Positions 33,440 to 44,944 of a DNA stretch of 64,000 bases are shown one piece after another (position 1 is the first letter of the stretch; each line of letters begins with the position of its first letter). The DNA comes from Silene conica (Eukaryota; Streptophyta; Magnoliopsida; Caryophyllales; Caryophyllaceae), in NCBI GenBank assembly GCA_029255685.2, contig CM055316.2:83388861-83452860 (forward strand). Reading direction: 5' to 3'. The notes beneath the pieces were generated by a model, which was not told the DNA's origin, did no database searches, and saw only the letters and a list, made by a program, of their open reading frames with translations. The position numbers and the translations under genes were made by a program.

Positions 33440-33551
33440 TCTTAAAAAAATGTACTTTTGCTTTTTTATAAATCAACTAATTTTTTTCCCATAATTTTAT
33501 GAAACACGTGAACTGACCGATTTATATGAATTACCCAAACTTGTTTGGTTG

Positions 33552-33690
33552 ACATCAGGGTGACAGACTCGAAGTCTATTTAGGCATGGACTCAGGACAA
33601 GAATGTTCCACAAGATTTTGCTATTGAGGAAGCTTGAACCCGAGTTTCCTGTAAATTTTACCCATGTTTTAACCACTAGACTCCACCCTT
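33552..33690 (-). mobile_element. SINE fragment (5' half), minus strand
   Basis: The reverse complement matches the A-box/B-box half of the SINE at 29268-29511 (GGTGGAGTCTAGTGGTTAAA, GGGTTCAAGCTTCC, AGTCCATGCCTAAATAGACT). The 3' part and tail are missing. Confidence 0.8.
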
Positions 33691-34045
33691 ACCGACAAAG
33701 AACTTAAATTTAATTAAATAAATCTATTCAAATTAATTATACTTATGAAGTTACCTAAAGTCCTAAAATATTATACTCATATAGTCCTTGTTAGACCTGA
33801 CAAACACTTGATCGGGGCGGTTTTAGATTGAGTTAATCGGGCCGGGTAATTTCGGGGTTGAGTTATTTGCGGATTGGTTGTTTTCAACTTATTTGGGCAT
33901 AATTATCAGTTTCCGACAATAAAAATTTGGGGTGGGTTGAACAAGTTCGGGTTGATTCGGATTTTGTCGTTCAAGTCAAATTCGGGTCCATTGTTTGGAT
34001 ACGGGTCGCGTTCGAGCAGTGTTATTTAAAAAAGATCGACTATCC

Positions 34046-34492
34046 AAGCTCTGTTTGGAGCATATTGGAAAAATTCCAGCATATTGAAGAGGTTTAACAT
34101 GTTTGACTTACAAATATGTTATTTAGAGCATTTGGTTAATGACATATTGAAATAGTATATGAGTGTCCAATATGCTATTTTACAATATGTTGCTCCGACC
34201 AGCATATTGGATTAGTGGATTAGAACGAAATAAAAGAATTGTCTTATTTATCCTCTTAATAAAATATTAACCTTCCTTTTATATATTTTTTTGAGTAATT
34301 TGTCTATGTCCTTATTAGTAATTTTACAAAGATGTTAATCAATCTGCTAATTTAAACTGTCAATTACCATACACCTATAAAACAATTATGCTAAATAAGT
34401 TTGCTTGTCAAATCTGTTAAATTATTCTGCTAGTCAAATCTGCTTTGTAAATATGCTTCTGCCAATATTAATCCGTTGTTTACCAAACACAG
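34046..34492. mobile_element. AT-rich MITE with CTGTTTGG / CCAAACA ends (undisturbed copy)
   Basis: This is the paralogue of the outer element at 24652-25546, without the nested insert. It starts CTCTGTTTGGAGCATATTGG and ends TTTACCAAACACAGCC. Confidence 0.75.
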
Positions 34493-34547
34493 CCTAATAG
34501 TTTGTCGCAAAGTTTTGTTTTTAAAATTCCTATAGTCAAATAATTTA

Positions 34548-35551
34548 GGATATTCTATATGGTACTTCTCAATATGTTGACTTTCTATATGGTACCCCTA
34601 CACTTTTTAAAATATGCATGGTACCCCTAATATTTGTCATTAACACTAAATGTACTCCTAAACTTTATTTCTAGTCAACTAAACTCATTGTTAAGCGTTA
34701 GATGATGACTTGTACACTTAAGCAAGCTTATCATTTATTATCACATGACATAAGGATTATCATGTTGAATATACATCACGATCCTAATATTTATAGATAT
34801 CTATAGGCTAAAACACGTCCAAAGGTCATCATCAGTAAGTGTACTCCTAAACTTTATTTCCAGTCAATTAAACACATTTTTAAGCGTTAAGTGATGACTT
34901 GAACACGTAAGCAAGCTTATCATTTATTATCGCACGACATAAGGACTATATTATGCTCAATATCCATCTCGATCCTGATATTTATAGAGATATATGGGCT
35001 AAAAAAAATTTGACGGAAAAACTATTTATCCTTTGCCAAATTATCACATCCAAAAATAGATATTGATTTTAATAGCATCCTGATGCTATGGGGTGATAAA
35101 TGACAAATTTGGTTACATACGCACTCAAGTAATCATTTAACGCCTAAAATTGAGTTTGATTGGTGGAAAATAAAGTTTAAGGATACACGTAATGATAATG
35201 ACAACAATTAAGGGTATCATGTACGAAGTATGTTATAAAAAGTGTGGATATAATTTCTCCTTCAGGTCGAAAATTTTGACGGAAAATTATTTATCCCTTG
35301 CCAAATTATCACGTCCAAAGATGGATATTGATTCTAATAGTCTTTATGTCATGAGATGATAAATACAAGCTTGGTTATGCGCCTAAGTAATCATTTAACG
35401 GCTAAAACTAAGTTTAAGAGGCGGAAAATAAAATTTAAGGGTACACCCTAGTGATAATGACAACAATTAGAGGTACCATGTACAGTATGTTTTAAAAAGT
35501 GTAACGATGTCAGGTAGAAAGTCGAAAAATTGAGAGTACCAACAATATCCC
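34548..35551. mobile_element. Mutator-type element with 9-bp TSD and internal duplications
   Basis: It begins GGATATTCTATATGGTACTT and ends CCAACAATATCCC, flanked by a perfect AATAATTTA at 34539-34547 and 35552-35560. At 1004 bp it is almost twice the size of the 10940 copy. The arm phrase CAGTCAATTAAAC... with TTTTTAAGCGTTA and the CTTGCCAAATTATCAC phrase each occur twice, so it contains an internal duplication or nested relative. Confidence 0.85.
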
Positions 35552-35713
35552 AATAATTTATTTTAGTTTTTGAATAAATTATTACCACTAAAAAACAATC
35601 TTCAAAATTAAGAAATACTAGATCACGAAAACAAATGATTTTTTCCTGACATTAGTTACCATTTTCGCGTTTTATTTATTGATGATAACATATTAATTAC
35701 GATTATTACAGGT

Positions 35714-36112
35714 TTAATTGGGAGTCCAATTATACTTCTTTTCAAGTTGCCCCTTTAGTAACATATACATGCCCTCATATTTTGCCTCCCATAAACATAT
35801 ACCGTCACGACAATTTCTGATGATAAAATTATTTTCTTGTTCGAATGCAACAAAATTCACATGTGCACGAGAAAATTTTCCCGCACAAGTTATACGTTGT
35901 TTGCCAAAACTATTTATTTTGATTATGTGCACGAACCTTTGTTGAGTTTGAAGTTCTTTCACTCCTAAATCTGTATTCCTACCGACTTTACAATGAATGT
36001 AAAGTTTATCATGCATCTTATTTTCAACTTGAAGGATAAATTGTGTACTCGATGATAGGATTGTCACATAGCTCAATATGAGGAAACATATCAAATAATT
36101 TAGATTACCCAT
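35714..36112 (-). CDS. S-protein homologue, copy 6
   Basis: Intronless, 132 residues. Same signal peptide start (MGNLNYLICF). Mature part: FILQVENKMHDKLYIHC, DLGVKELQTQQRFVHII, ITCAGKFSRAHVNF, NCRDGICLWEAKYEGMYML, and NWTPN at the end. The sequon NFS of the other copies is changed to KFS and RGH to RAH, while the C-terminal NWT is kept. Four cysteines are present. A TATA-like site lies at 36177-36187. Confidence 0.9.
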   Translation of the reverse strand: MGNLNYLICFLILSYVTILSSSTQFILQVENKMHDKLYIHCKVGRNTDLGVKELQTQQRFVHIIKINSFGKQRITCAGKFSRAHVNFVAFEQENNFIIRNCRDGICLWEAKYEGMYMLLKGQLEKKYNWTPN

Positions 36113-36176
36113 TTAATTAACTTTTTCTTGTTTAGATATTTTTGTTGTTATTTAAGAATTTGTTTACCCTAATTAT

Positions 36177-36187
36177 CTTATTTATAT
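36177..36187 (-). promoter_or_regulatory. TATA-like box of SPH copy 6
   Basis: ATATAAATAAG on the minus strand, at the equivalent position to the boxes of the other SPH copies. Confidence 0.45.
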
Positions 36188-36399
36188 GCAATTAAAATGC
36201 TCGAAAATTTTAATATTTTTGAATCCATTTAGATTTCTTGATTTTAACTGAAATTTATAATGAAAATTAATTAAATTAGGACCCTTTTCAAAGATTTTGT
36301 TTATTTTAGAAAAGAAATGTACTTTTGTTTTTTTATAAATCAACTAATTATTTTTCCATGATTTTACAAAACACGTGAACTAACCAATCTTATCTATAT

Positions 36400-37500
36400 A
36401 AAACCAAAAACATTTTAAACATTCTCCTTAAGCCACATCATCACATTCATGTTTTTAATCTTATTTATTTTAATCTCAACATTCAGTTCATTACTTGAAT
36501 CCAACCCGAAATTCCTTTCTGTGAGATTTTTTATCAGGAAGAAAAGAGAATAAACAACTCGAAAACAAATGGTTAGGGAACATGTCGTTTTCCAAAATCT
36601 CCACCTAAATAAAATCCTATGATAAATTAAATATAATAAATGTATTACCAATATTGGCAGAGCATAAGTATCTGGACAAAAAAAAAAGTATACTATAGTC
36701 AGATGAAAAATAGGAGAAAAACGAATGGCACATGAGATGCAAAAAAATAATTAGAAAACAAGTCATATGTTTCAAGTTTCCTTCCAAGAAAATCTGGCCA
36801 CAAATCTAAATCATACGGAGTATAATTAATAAGTTAGTATAAAGTTTACAAAATACATAGAAAATTAATCTTAAAATCAATCTCCCCGGCAACGGCGCCT
36901 TGATTTCTCTTTTGTTTCCTCATAATTCGCCTAAAAATGTCGTCACATGCTATTTTCACGCACTCTCCATGCATTTCGGATACGTTGGATCCAAAATATT
37001 AAGATACAATCTCTTGCATTTACAATAACTTTTCAAAATACGAAAAAATGTATGATTAAGAAATAGATATAAATAATACGAATCAGATATAATGATGTAA
37101 ATGAGTCAAGTGGAGTAAATGTGTGGTTAAGATAAAATGCACTTGAGATGTTAAAAGGTTATTTAAAGACAACCAAATAGTAAACAATAGAAGGTATTCA
37201 GAATCGAAGGAAATACTATATTTGAGCTATCACCCCCGCCATAACACCTGCACCTCTACCACCGCCATGCCACCTCCGTCACCATCACTGCCGCGCAGTA
37301 GGTAAGTGGTTGTTTGTGGTAGTGTGTATAATGTATTAGTGGTAGAAGTAAATATGAGTGTACCATTAGTTCTTTTTCCTTGGAGTAATCAAATAGCCAA
37401 TTAAGTTTGAAGTAATCATTTTTCTTTCCCCTCTCACCCTTTCTTATTTCATTTCTTTTTCCCTCCTCTAATCAAACGCCCCCTAATTAACTTGATCTCA
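36400..37500. other. Right flank of the SPH array; duplicated non-coding blocks
   Basis: 36940-37170 repeats the block at 29165-29635 (TTCGGATACGTTGGATCC, ATGTATGATTAAGAAATAGA, AGGTTATTTAAAGACAACCA) without the SINE. 37200-37490 repeats the right part of the MITE at 27950-28685. No gene is seen. Confidence 0.6.
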
Positions 37501-38365
37501 TCCGATCAAACTTGAGTGCTTACTCATGAATAACTTGGCAAAAACACACCAAATACTGAATATATCGTAAAATAACACGATTATATCCAAATTAGTTTGA
37601 TCCAACACAATCAAACCCGACTCAAACCTAACCCAATTAATCCATCGACCACATTGCCCACATCCACATCAAATGATGCATTAATTCCCAAAGATAGCTT
37701 CAAAACTAAGCACATCAAAATTAAACCACCAATAATTTCTCATTTACGACAGTCATTTCCGCTTTTTTTCCCACAAAAAATAATCGTTATTAATAAAATA
37801 ATAAGCACTTTTGGAATAAATAATAATCACTTTAAAAAAATGATTATTCTTCCGTCATAATATCTATTTCGAAACAAAAATAATTATTATTTATATAAAA
37901 TTCATCGCTTTTTTCCCAATCGCGTAAATAACAAAAACGGTTGTATAAGAGAATTTGCTTATCAGAAAACCTCGTATTAAAAATTAAAAATGTCCATAAA
38001 CCCACATTAATAATTTTAATATTTTCCAATTGTACTAAACTCTCACTTGTTAATTGTTATCATTATTACTTCACACATATTCTGTTGCTTCTCAATCTTC
38101 CATTCTTTCTCCAAGTTAGTCCACTTTAATTTGATGTTTTTGTTTGATTGTATAATCATAATGTTGATTATGTTCATGGGTTTTTCATCTTGATTTTGAT
38201 GGTATTATGAATTCTGATAAATTTTGATTTCTAGTTCAGGGTTTGTTCAATTTACAAACCCCTAGAATGTCGCAAATTTACGATATTCTATAAGGGTTTT
38301 TCACGAAAAGGTGAATTCTTTACATTTGGTTTTTTACTGTTTCGTATATTTGTTGATTATGTCAT

Positions 38366-38677
38366 TTGAATTTTCCCAGATTTTCAAGTTTTGGGTGAAA
38401 ATGTTGGAAATTTAATTGGGAATTTACAGTATTATGTAACAGTATGGTACATTTCTTATGCGGTTAAAGTTTTGATTTTGATTTGTAAATTGTGTAATAT
38501 TTACCTGAATTGTTGTTATTATGGAATTTTCCCTGATTTTCAAGTTTTGGGTGAAAATGTGGGAAATTTAATTGGGAATTTACAGTTTAATGTAACAGTA
38601 TGGTACATTTCTTGTAGGGTTAAAGTTTGGATTTTGATTTGTAAATTGTGTAACATTTACCTGAATTGATGTTATTA
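38366..38677. repeat. 156-bp direct duplication in the leader region of the SMR gene
   Basis: GATTTTCAAGTTTTGGGTGAA begins near 38379 and again near 38535, and the identity continues through GGGAATTTACAGT, GTAACAGTATGGTACATTTC and TTGTAAATTGTGTAA. It is near-identical and lies in the probable 5' UTR intron. The open frame spanning it is a by-product. Confidence 0.85.
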
Positions 38678-39007
38678 AGGATGTAAATCAGGTAATAGAG
38701 GTCAAAACAAAGAAAATGGTGAAAGAATTGATTGGAATTACGGTCCGAGGGGTTAGTAGGAGCAGTCGCCTTAGAAGTTCAAAATTGTGAACTTTTTTAG
38801 TTAAAATTTTCGAACTTTTTCTCTTATGTTACTCTATTGCATTACTGGTTTGCCTCGGAAAAGTACAGCAATGTTTTAGCCCTTACCCTAAACTGTAAAT
38901 CTTGGCTCGGTCGAGTGAATGGTTAGAGCTGGTAAAAGCTGACCCGACAGTGGACAGAACATGAAAAGCTTAATGTTCTGTGTTTTCTTGTTTGTACATT
39001 GTTAGAA

Positions 39008-42000
39008 ATGGAGACTGTGAGCTCTTGCAGTTCGTCTATGGGGGATCGCAACAGGGATATGGAGATGTTAACTGAAGCCTTTGGTTCCTCTTTGTCACTT
39101 GAGGCTATAGCTTCTGCTTACTCTCAGGCAGGCTTGAATGTCGAGATGGCTGGCATGATTTTGTTTGAATTACAAGGGGGTACTTCAGTAGTGTCTAAAG
39201 AAGGGAAAGATGGACTGAATGCTGTTGGTATGTTATTGTCGGACCTGTCGTTTGAAGACGATTTAGGCCCCGTTCTTTTCGGCTGAAACGAGCTGAATTG
39301 AATAAATTAGAGTAGAACTTAATTGAACTAAATTGAGTGAAACTGTGGTGAATAGAATTTAGTTTAATTAAAAGTTACCTTTGTGAAGAGATTAATTGAA
39401 AATAATTGATTGAACGTAAATAAAACTTAACGGAATACGACCAAACAAAATTGAAAGGAGCTGAAATTAAGCCAGAAAGAACAGGGCCTTAGTTTTCGTT
39501 GGTTTTATGAATGATGTATGCATTTTTACACTAGAACATTTTCAGGGGTTTCTGAAGGAGAATGTGTTACATCAACATTGTCACAGAATGAATGTTTACG
39601 AAGTGAGTGCTCGCTTGAATCGTCAAGGGTATTAGGGAGTGTCGATGTGAAAGACGATGATATGCAAGAGGACATTGGAACATTTCTGTTTGAAATGCTT
39701 GGAGACGGGTTTCAACTTGACATGGAAACAATCAATGAAGTTCTAGGTGAGTTGCCTTCACTATGGGTGATTGTTTAATACGTTCTTTCTCTGATTTATA
39801 TTGTCCCTATTTGACTTTGTAGTCTGTAATGTCTACCTACTACAACCGATATTTCCTCAGACTACACGATACCTACAACTTCCGCAAGCTTGTAATCTGA
39901 AAATACTCCCTCCTACCCAATTTAGGTGTCCCATTGTTATGAAAGGACAAAATTTATGAGATATTAGTTGTTTAATATTTTGGTTGAGTAGGGGCATGTA
40001 GATTGGAGAGAGTGTGTTATGATTTGTATAAAGTAAGTAGGGTAATGGGTGGGTGGGTGAATAATAAATGAAAATTAATAAGGGTAGAATGGTAAAAACT
40101 TGGTAAAAAACTTACTAAAAATGGACAACGGGACACTTTGATGAATAGACGGAAATGTACAATGGGACACTTTAAATGGGTAGGAGGGAGTAGTTGTTTA
40201 GCTGGATCAAACATGACAGTTCGTGTTCATTGCTGTGTCTTATTGCTTTACAATATTGTATCGTATATAATGCAGAATGTGCGCTAAACTTGCAGGCACC
40301 TGTGGGTACGATCTGGAGAAGGTGAGGCTTACATTCATTTGAAAGTCGAAGATATTGCCTCGAATTCTAACCTGTGGGATAATGAACTTATTAATCTATT
40401 TCTGATTTGATGGTCGGTTCAATTTTCTAAACTAGAGTATGGAGACGCTTGTTGATATATCTGCTTCAACCCTAGAGAAAAGCGACGATGTTATTTGCGA
40501 CTCTGCCTCTGCCTCTGCTGAAAGCGTAAGTTCTGTTGCAGTATTTATTCGCAGTCTAACGATATGAATCTCTATCGTCACTCTCATCTAGATTCTTGTA
40601 ACGATGTCAGGAAAGCTACCAAGACATCAGACCCTATTACTGTTATGAAAAGTCACCCTTAACGGACGATCCTGGCCCAAGGTCTGTTCTTTCCCTCTTT
40701 CGAGTTTGCTATATGACGAGTCTGTCACTCTGTCTGATACATTTCCTGATAATTCGGTGATGAAAATAGGCTGGTGAAGCAAAATACGAAAAACCAACGT
40801 AAGAAAAATAAAAATAACAGTAGTCTGCAGGCTGAAATTTTGGGAGCACTGTTTGCTGCTCCTGAAAGGGTAGAAGAGCAGCAGAGTAAACGAATTATAC
40901 CCAGAGCTAGAGCCAAGAAAAGGGTTGTATATGGGAGATATGCCGTTGCACCACCGTCAGAGATACAGACAGAGCGATCATTTGTAGCTGTGAATTCATT
41001 AGCAGATGGCATAGAAGGTACAGCTAGTACTTTTCATATAATAGTTCCATCCTATGTTACTCTGGCTCTTCTAATTTTCTCGCGTACCCGTGTCTGACAC
41101 TCGACACTCGGACATGGATATGACACTTGGACACCTCATTTTGGACCAAAATATGCATATTTTTCAATAAAATAGCCAAGTCCAACACTTGGACACGTAC
41201 CCAGTCGGATACTTCTAAACGAGTCCGAGTAACATAGGTTCCATCCATTTCTTTCAAAGTAGTCGCCTTTTTTGAAAAAGTTACGTTTTTTTCATATAAC
41301 AATTGCAACTGATACTTGTGGTTGCATTTCATTGATTTGAAGATGAAGACGGGGATGAGAATAGCTTCCTGGTCCTACGCCAAGCTGTGAGGGAGCATTG
41401 GGTTACTATGAAAGAATACTATAATGCTGTGAGCATTCGTTTATCAGATGATGCCCCTCTCATCTCGCTTGTTTTTGTTACCTTTTGTAAACTTTTATTC
41501 GTGGGGAATCCGTTCCATGACTGTTTGGTTGATTGGCAGGCTGTTGATGCTTACATAAAGGGAGACAAAGAGCGAGCTGGTAAGCTTATGAAAGAGGTAC
41601 ATTTTCGTCACTGAACTCTCCATCGGACAAAGACTTTTTCTTCTTTGGTTTGTCGATGTAATCTGATTACGCATTCTTAAACACGGGTTACCGGAAAACA
41701 GCCTTTATTTTTTCCGGAACTGAATGGTCTTAGGCCATGTTCTTTTCGACTGAAACGAGCTGAATTGAATTAATTGGATTAGGGCTTAATTGAACTAAAT
41801 TGAGTGGAACGGAGGTGGAGTGAATTTAGTTGAATTAAAAGTTAATTTTATGAAGCGATTATTTGAATATAATTGATTGAAGGTAAATAAAATTTAACGG
41901 AATACAACCAAGCAAAATTGAAAGAAGCTGAAATTAAGTCAGAAAGAACAAGACCTTACTGCTGATTATCTTTGACAGTATTTTCTTGAACTGGATGGCT

Positions 42001-42841
42001 TTTCAGGGTCAATTTTTTAACAAATTGGCACGGGAAGCTGATGAAAAGTCGGTGAATAAGCTTACACAATCAAGGTAAGCTTCGAGTAGCTGTTGGCTTT
42101 TACTTGCTCCGTGATCATCAATCATTCTAGATTTCCGGGTCTAACAAGCTAATGCTCGGCTGCAGGCTAGATGAAGAAATGCTGTTAGACTTCAGTACCT
42201 TTGAGCCAAGAGAAGCCGTAAAGCTGTTGAGGCTTCACCTCTCCAATCTTGGAGGAATCCCAGGTAAGTCATCGTCGATCCTCATTTTCATTAGTCTTAT
42301 GATGACCTGCAAGCCGGACTTCACAATATTCCGTGGTGGTCTCAGGTATTCGCTATCTAAAGGTCGGTGTTCAGAATACTGACGGACAAAACAAAAAGGG
42401 AACCGTGAAACGATTGGTATGCCATTTTGCGTAACATGTGTCAACTACTTGCTCAGTGCGTCTTGCTTCAGACCACCATTTTGGTCTGAAATAATAAGAC
42501 GGGATTTTGTAACCATTTTACAGCCAAATGTAACCATTATTTACAAACAAGTTATCATAAGCTGTAACATTGACCATACTATCGTGGTTATATTTGGCTG
42601 TAAAATGGTTACAAAATCCCATCTTATTATTTCAGACCAAAAGTGACAGTCTGAAACAAGAATTGTTCGGTATTATCACAAAATCTGTACAAATATGCAG
42701 GTCTTAAAATTTTTGGAGAAGGAATCAATCGAATGTACAGAAACAGACGGCGGAAATACATTAGTGATCAGGCTGGATGAAATCAACCCACAATCTTTAA
42801 GCTTTGCCAAAAAGAAGGAAGTCATGCAACCAGTTGTTTGA
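39008..42841 (+). CDS. SMR (small MutS-related) domain protein with DUF1771, At5g58720-like
   Basis: Twelve exons: 39008-39227, 39546-39746, 40296-40321, 40436-40525, 40611-40681, 40770-41017, 41343-41428, 41540-41596, 42007-42074, 42166-42263, 42346-42416, 42701-42841; all GT-AG and in phase, giving 458 residues. CUE-like helical segments lie near residues 15-60 ([20 protein letters not shown]) and 115-165 ([16 protein letters not shown]). A basic, NLS-like stretch follows (about residues 203-215). DUF1771 spans about 292-355 ([19 protein letters not shown], then [28 protein letters not shown]). The SMR domain is at about 358-440 ([20 protein letters not shown]). SMR domains are nuclease or RNA-binding modules; in this protein the usual LHGL is replaced by FSTF, so catalysis is doubtful. 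Three introns hold MITEs. For exon 3 a competing acceptor exists at 40276, but 40296 keeps the family motif. Confidence 0.85.
39266..39488. mobile_element. Tourist-like MITE (223-bp family) in SMR intron 1
   Basis: Starts GGCCCCGTTCTTTTCGGCTG, ends AGAAAGAACAGGGCC, flanked by TTA on both sides. It fills 223 of the 318 bases of intron 1. Orientation is opposite to the copies at 59076, 62779 and 63355. Confidence 0.9.
39906..40190. mobile_element. Stowaway-type MITE in SMR intron 2
   Basis: Ends CTCCCTCCTACCCAATTTAG and AAATGGGTAGGAGGGAG, flanked by TA on both sides: the standard Tc1/mariner Stowaway signature. Length 285 bp. Confidence 0.92.
41080..41243. mobile_element. Fragment of the GTGTCCGACAC repeat family in SMR intron 6
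   Basis: CGTGTCTGACACTCGACACTCG, GGACACGTACCC and GAGTCCGAGTAACATAGGT resemble the arms of the element family at 9192, 12914 and 48922. Ends are not exact. Confidence 0.45.
41733..41955. mobile_element. Tourist-like MITE (223-bp family) in SMR intron 8
   Basis: Starts GGCCATGTTCTTTTCGACTG, ends AGAAAGAACAAGACC, flanked by TTA at 41730-41732 and 41956-41958. Exactly 223 bp, like the copies at 39266, 59076 and 62779. Confidence 0.9.
42461..42661. mobile_element. Foldback MITE in the last intron of the SMR gene
   Basis: Arms of about 77 bp pair almost fully: TCTTGCTTCAGACC..., GGTCTGAAATAATAAGA, GGGATTTTGTAACCATTTTA and CAGCCAAATGTAACCA against their inverse on the right. The loop is only about 45 bases. 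It fills 201 of the 284 bases of the intron. Confidence 0.85.
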
Positions 42842-43196
42842 TCATCTTACTCTCAATCTCTATCTCCATGGTTAATGACTTTAAAACTCTGCTTTTATGT
42901 TAATGGCAAGCTGCATATACTATCATATATCGGTAAAGTCGTTGAGTAGTGGTACTCATGACCTACACTCGAAACCCGTCAGTCTGACACTGTGCCTCCC
43001 TTTACACCGAAACGTATTACGAGTGAATGATTATACTGGAGGAAATCAATACAATTTTACTGCTTCAATTATCAGTTGTTTTGCTTTAGATAAGGGTATT
43101 GCTCTTTCAGGTACATGATTTACTCAATTATGTACATGATTTATCATTATACCCTTCTCACTTAACCCTATTTTCAACAATTTTACCAATGATAAG

Positions 43197-43721
43197 GACA
43201 TTTTTGTTCCGGGACCTCGAAAAACGTGTATTATATACTTCGATTTGAACCAGTTTCGGAGCCGTACCAGACCGTGTCTTGTTTTCTACTGATTTTTCTA
43301 CCACGTGACCAGGGTCACTTCAAGAGTTACCCAACTCGATTTCAGCCAAAAATAACAAGTATTCAACCATTTTTAACGAGTATTCGATTTACGCCCGACA
43401 CCGGTTTATCTCACACCGGAGGCATCAAATGAACTTTGTTGATACTCAAAATTTACGAGGCTTCTTAGTCTGACCATAGAATCCATCCGTGCGATTTATG
43501 GACATTTTTATTCAGGGACATTAAACTCCGAAAAACGTGTATTATACACTTCGATTTGAACTGTTTTCGGAGCCGTACAGGACCGTGTCTTGTTTTCCCC
43601 TGATTTTTCTACCACGTGACCAGGGTCACTTTAAGGGTTACCCAACTCGATTTCAGCCAAAAATAACAAGTGTTCAACCATTTTTAACAAGTATCTAATT
43701 TACGCCCGAAATTAGTTTATA
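43197..43721. repeat. Direct repeat, two copies about 302 bp apart
   Basis: A block with GAAAAACGTGTATTATA, CGGAGCCGTAC, TTTTTCTACCACGTGACCAG and CAGCCAAAAATAACAAGT occurs at about 43197-43412 and 43499-43720. It is the only visible structure between the SMR gene and the Helitron to its right, and its identity is unknown. Confidence 0.8.
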
Positions 43722-43725
43722 TAAA

Positions 43726-44944
43726 CTAGTCTTAAACCCGTGCAAATTGCACGGGTTTGCTATTTCAAATGTGGTTATTAACTTGTTGTCAAAAAATGTA
43801 AAAAATGATGATTCAGTTATGATTAATAATATTTTTAATTTGTATTATGATGTCATTTGCAATCATCGAGTTGTTATAAATGATAGATATGGTAATATAA
43901 ACAATACAATTTATATTCAAAAACATATCACATGTGATCATAATAGATATAAAAACTGGAAAAAAATATTATAAATGGTACTACAATTTCTCAAATATTT
44001 CTTTAAACCACATTATTTGTTTTATTAGATATGTGCATATCATAGTCACAAATCAAAATTTCAAACCATTTACATGTGTCACCCTTAAAGTAGCAAAACA
44101 GAATTTGATCATTTATAAACACCGACATTGAAGATAAAATTGACCCCCGATCAGTTCATTTATTATCATTGTAAAACATAAAATTTCGAAGATTTTTTTC
44201 GTCAAAGTGAGAAGGAACTAAATATTGTCTTTTGTCAAACCTTGACATCTAATTAACACATCATCACATCGGATTTTTCATGGATTATTGTATTAAGTTA
44301 GGACAATGTTATATCATATTCGGCTAAGTTGTAAGTGTAGGTTTGTTGTGGTAGGTAGTAAGATAAACAGTCTTATGATGGTAAATTCTTACTCTAGATG
44401 GTTACTTGTCTCAATTTTAAATTGGTCAAATACTATGAATAAAAGAAAAGTTAAAAGACTTATGGACCGGAAAAACAATGCAACCTTAACATATGCTTGA
44501 ATATAGACGTAGTTGTGAATATTTTTTTTATTAGGCATGACTTTGGATTCTAAGATGAAATTTTGTAATATCAATTAACATAGTTGCTTCAGGCCCGAAG
44601 GCCGTCATGCATGACTTGTAAGCTCGACGTATTAGTCCACTTTGACAGAAAATATTTTATGCCTATTATAAAAAATTATTTATCATATAAAGTTAATAAA
44701 AAATTGGCATCATGAGTAGAACTAACACATAACTGCTTTGCATAAATTTATCCAAATAGTTTTCTACAAAGTCATTTTAAAACTTACGTATCTAGATCAC
44801 AATTCTACATGGTCTATCTCACTTCACATTCTCAAATTTTCTAAATATACACCACCATACAAATCTCACATTATATAAATACAATCCTAAATTTCGGCTA
44901 TCGCCTCTATCTCACATTTTTGTCTCTCAATCCTTCGTATAAGA
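43726..44944 (-). mobile_element. Probable non-autonomous Helitron
   Basis: The 3' end on the minus strand is firm: a 12-bp perfect stem (AAACCCGTGCAA / TTGCACGGGTTT, centred at 43746), then AAGACTAG followed by T. The 5' end is inferred: TCTTATACGAAGGATTGAGA starts at 44944, but it is preceded by G rather than A. No Rep/helicase frame is present. Confidence 0.55.

Noticed and set aside
38391..38669. 92-codon frame with an internal 52-residue repeat
   Set aside because: It is created by the 156-bp duplication in the SMR leader region and has no protein-like features.
40276..40295. Alternative acceptor for SMR exon 3
   Set aside because: Using it changes the frame and loses the family motif GTCGYDLEK; the acceptor ending at 40295 keeps phase with all later exons.
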